DNA from: Enterobacteriaceae bacterium UBA2655
GTDB lineage: Bacteria; Pseudomonadota; Gammaproteobacteria; Enterobacterales; Enterobacteriaceae
Direction: 5' to 3'
DNA: 8,309 bases
NCBI GenBank assembly: GCA_002359495.1
Contig: DENB01000018.1
Location: 1 to 8,309, forward strand
Position numbers and translations under genes: made by a program. The notes beneath the pieces were generated by a model. It was not told where the DNA came from. It saw only the letters and a program-made list of their open reading frames with translations, and did not search any database. This document shows, piece by piece, positions 7,635-8,309 of the stretch; the first letter of the stretch is position 1; each line of letters begins with the position of its first letter.

Positions 7635-8309
7635 TATTCAGGGCGTTCAGTGCGCTCTCAATCTCTACGACTTGCAATAAGCCAGAAGGCGGCGATTTCA
7701 GAAGCTGGGGACAGAGTCGCTCCAGCTCCGCCAGTAACGCAATCGCCTGCGAGTGATTCCAGTCGGAAGAGTCCGCTTCGCTCTGTCGCGCCAGCCACTG
7801 GGCCAGCTCTGCGGCGGAAATTTCCTGCTGCCGGGCCAAATAGCCTAACAGTTCCGGAATCAAGATTTGTAAATTTTGTGTTCGTAACGGTAAAGGCACC
7901 GCCCGCAGCGTCACATGCTGCGCCTCCGACTGCAACTCCATCCCCATCTGGCTGAGCAGGTCCGCCCAGGTCCGGAGCGCCTGCTGCTCCGGCCGATCGA
8001 TCTTCAGCCGAATCGGGATCAACAGCGGCTGCGGTTTTAGCCCCTCTTCGCCTGGCTGAAGCTGGGCCTGTTTCAGCCAGCGCGCCGCGACCTTCAGCGA
8101 CATCAGCGCCAGGCCCTGCTCCTGCTCCAGCAGGGCATAGTGTTCACGCAGCACCGTCAGCACGCGGCCGAAGCTTTGCGCGTGCGCCGCCAGCGGCTCG
8201 CCGCAAACCGGCTGCGGACGTTTCTCAGCCGGAGCCGGCGCGGGCGTGGCGCTTTTAGCGGGGGCAGGCGTCGGCGTTTTCAAAAGCTGTTGATAAACCG
8301 CGCCTTCAC
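7627..8309 (-). CDS. mutL: DNA mismatch repair protein MutL, C-terminal part (cut by the window edge)
   Basis: MutL links MutS mismatch recognition to MutH and UvrD. The 226 complete codons visible, reading in from the window edge as [14 protein letters not shown], cover the end of the interdomain linker and the whole C-terminal dimerisation domain. The linker is Pro/Ala-rich ([20 protein letters not shown]). The domain contains [44 protein letters not shown] and [15 protein letters not shown], close to E. coli MutL. The DQHA(X)2E(X)4E endonuclease motif of MutL proteins from MutH-lacking bacteria is absent, as expected for a methyl-directed system. The N-terminal ATPase domain lies outside the window. 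The reading frame is intact to its TGA, which overlaps miaA. Confidence 0.95.
   Translation of the reverse strand, partial: EGAVYQQLLKTPTPAPAKSATPAPAPAEKRPQPVCGEPLAAHAQSFGRVLTVLREHYALLEQEQGLALMSLKVAARWLKQAQLQPGEEGLKPQPLLIPIRLKIDRPEQQALRTWADLLSQMGMELQSEAQHVTLRAVPLPLRTQNLQILIPELLGYLARQQEISAAELAQWLARQSEADSSDWNHSQAIALLAELERLCPQLLKSPPSGLLQVVEIESALNALNNE

Noticed and set aside
7650..7955. 101-codon plus-strand frame opposite mutL
   Set aside because: Antisense to the conserved MutL C-terminal domain; low-complexity Pro/Ala/Ser product.

Overview
The window is a conserved chromosomal block of an enterobacterium. Every gene reads on the minus strand, so transcription runs from high to low coordinates. 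The order is mutL (3' part), miaA, hfq, hflX, hflK, hflC, yjeT (DUF2065), purA, nsrR and rnr (first codons only). This matches the Escherichia coli neighbourhood, and the proteins are close to their E. coli counterparts over nearly full length. NsrR is the most divergent and PurA one of the least. Order Enterobacterales, outside Escherichia, is secure. The family is not; the Hfq tail and general style would fit an Erwinia/Pantoea-like lineage, but that is a weak guess.

Layout by transcription unit. (1) 8309-6684: mutL and miaA overlap by 8 nt. (2) 6583-6272: hfq, followed by a strong stem-loop with a U-rich tail (6209-6256), so hflX probably depends on read-through or a promoter of its own. 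(3) 6195-2505: hflX, a 166-nt structured spacer, then hflK and hflC only 3 nt apart, closed by a clear intrinsic terminator (2459-2487). (4) 2444-2247: yjeT, starting just past that terminator. (5) 2047-749: purA, with a recognisable promoter, a probable PurR operator upstream and an intrinsic terminator downstream. (6) 558-1: nsrR and rnr, 16 nt apart and probably co-transcribed.

Functionally this is housekeeping and stress biology: mismatch repair (MutL), tRNA modification (MiaA), sRNA-mRNA pairing (Hfq), ribosome rescue (HflX), control of the FtsH membrane protease (HflK/HflC), AMP synthesis (PurA), nitric-oxide sensing (NsrR) and RNA decay (RNase R).

I found no mobile element, CRISPR array, tRNA/rRNA gene, repeat family or defence-like system, and nothing that amounts to a new system. 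The points worth a second look are a shortened cysteine loop in the NsrR iron-sulfur site, a tiny out-of-frame ORF overlapping the nsrR GTG start, the terminators that punctuate the hfq-hfl-yjeT series, and the structured hflX-hflK spacer. No intergenic stretch exceeds 300 bases; the longest are about 200 bases (yjeT-purA) and 190 bases (purA-nsrR).
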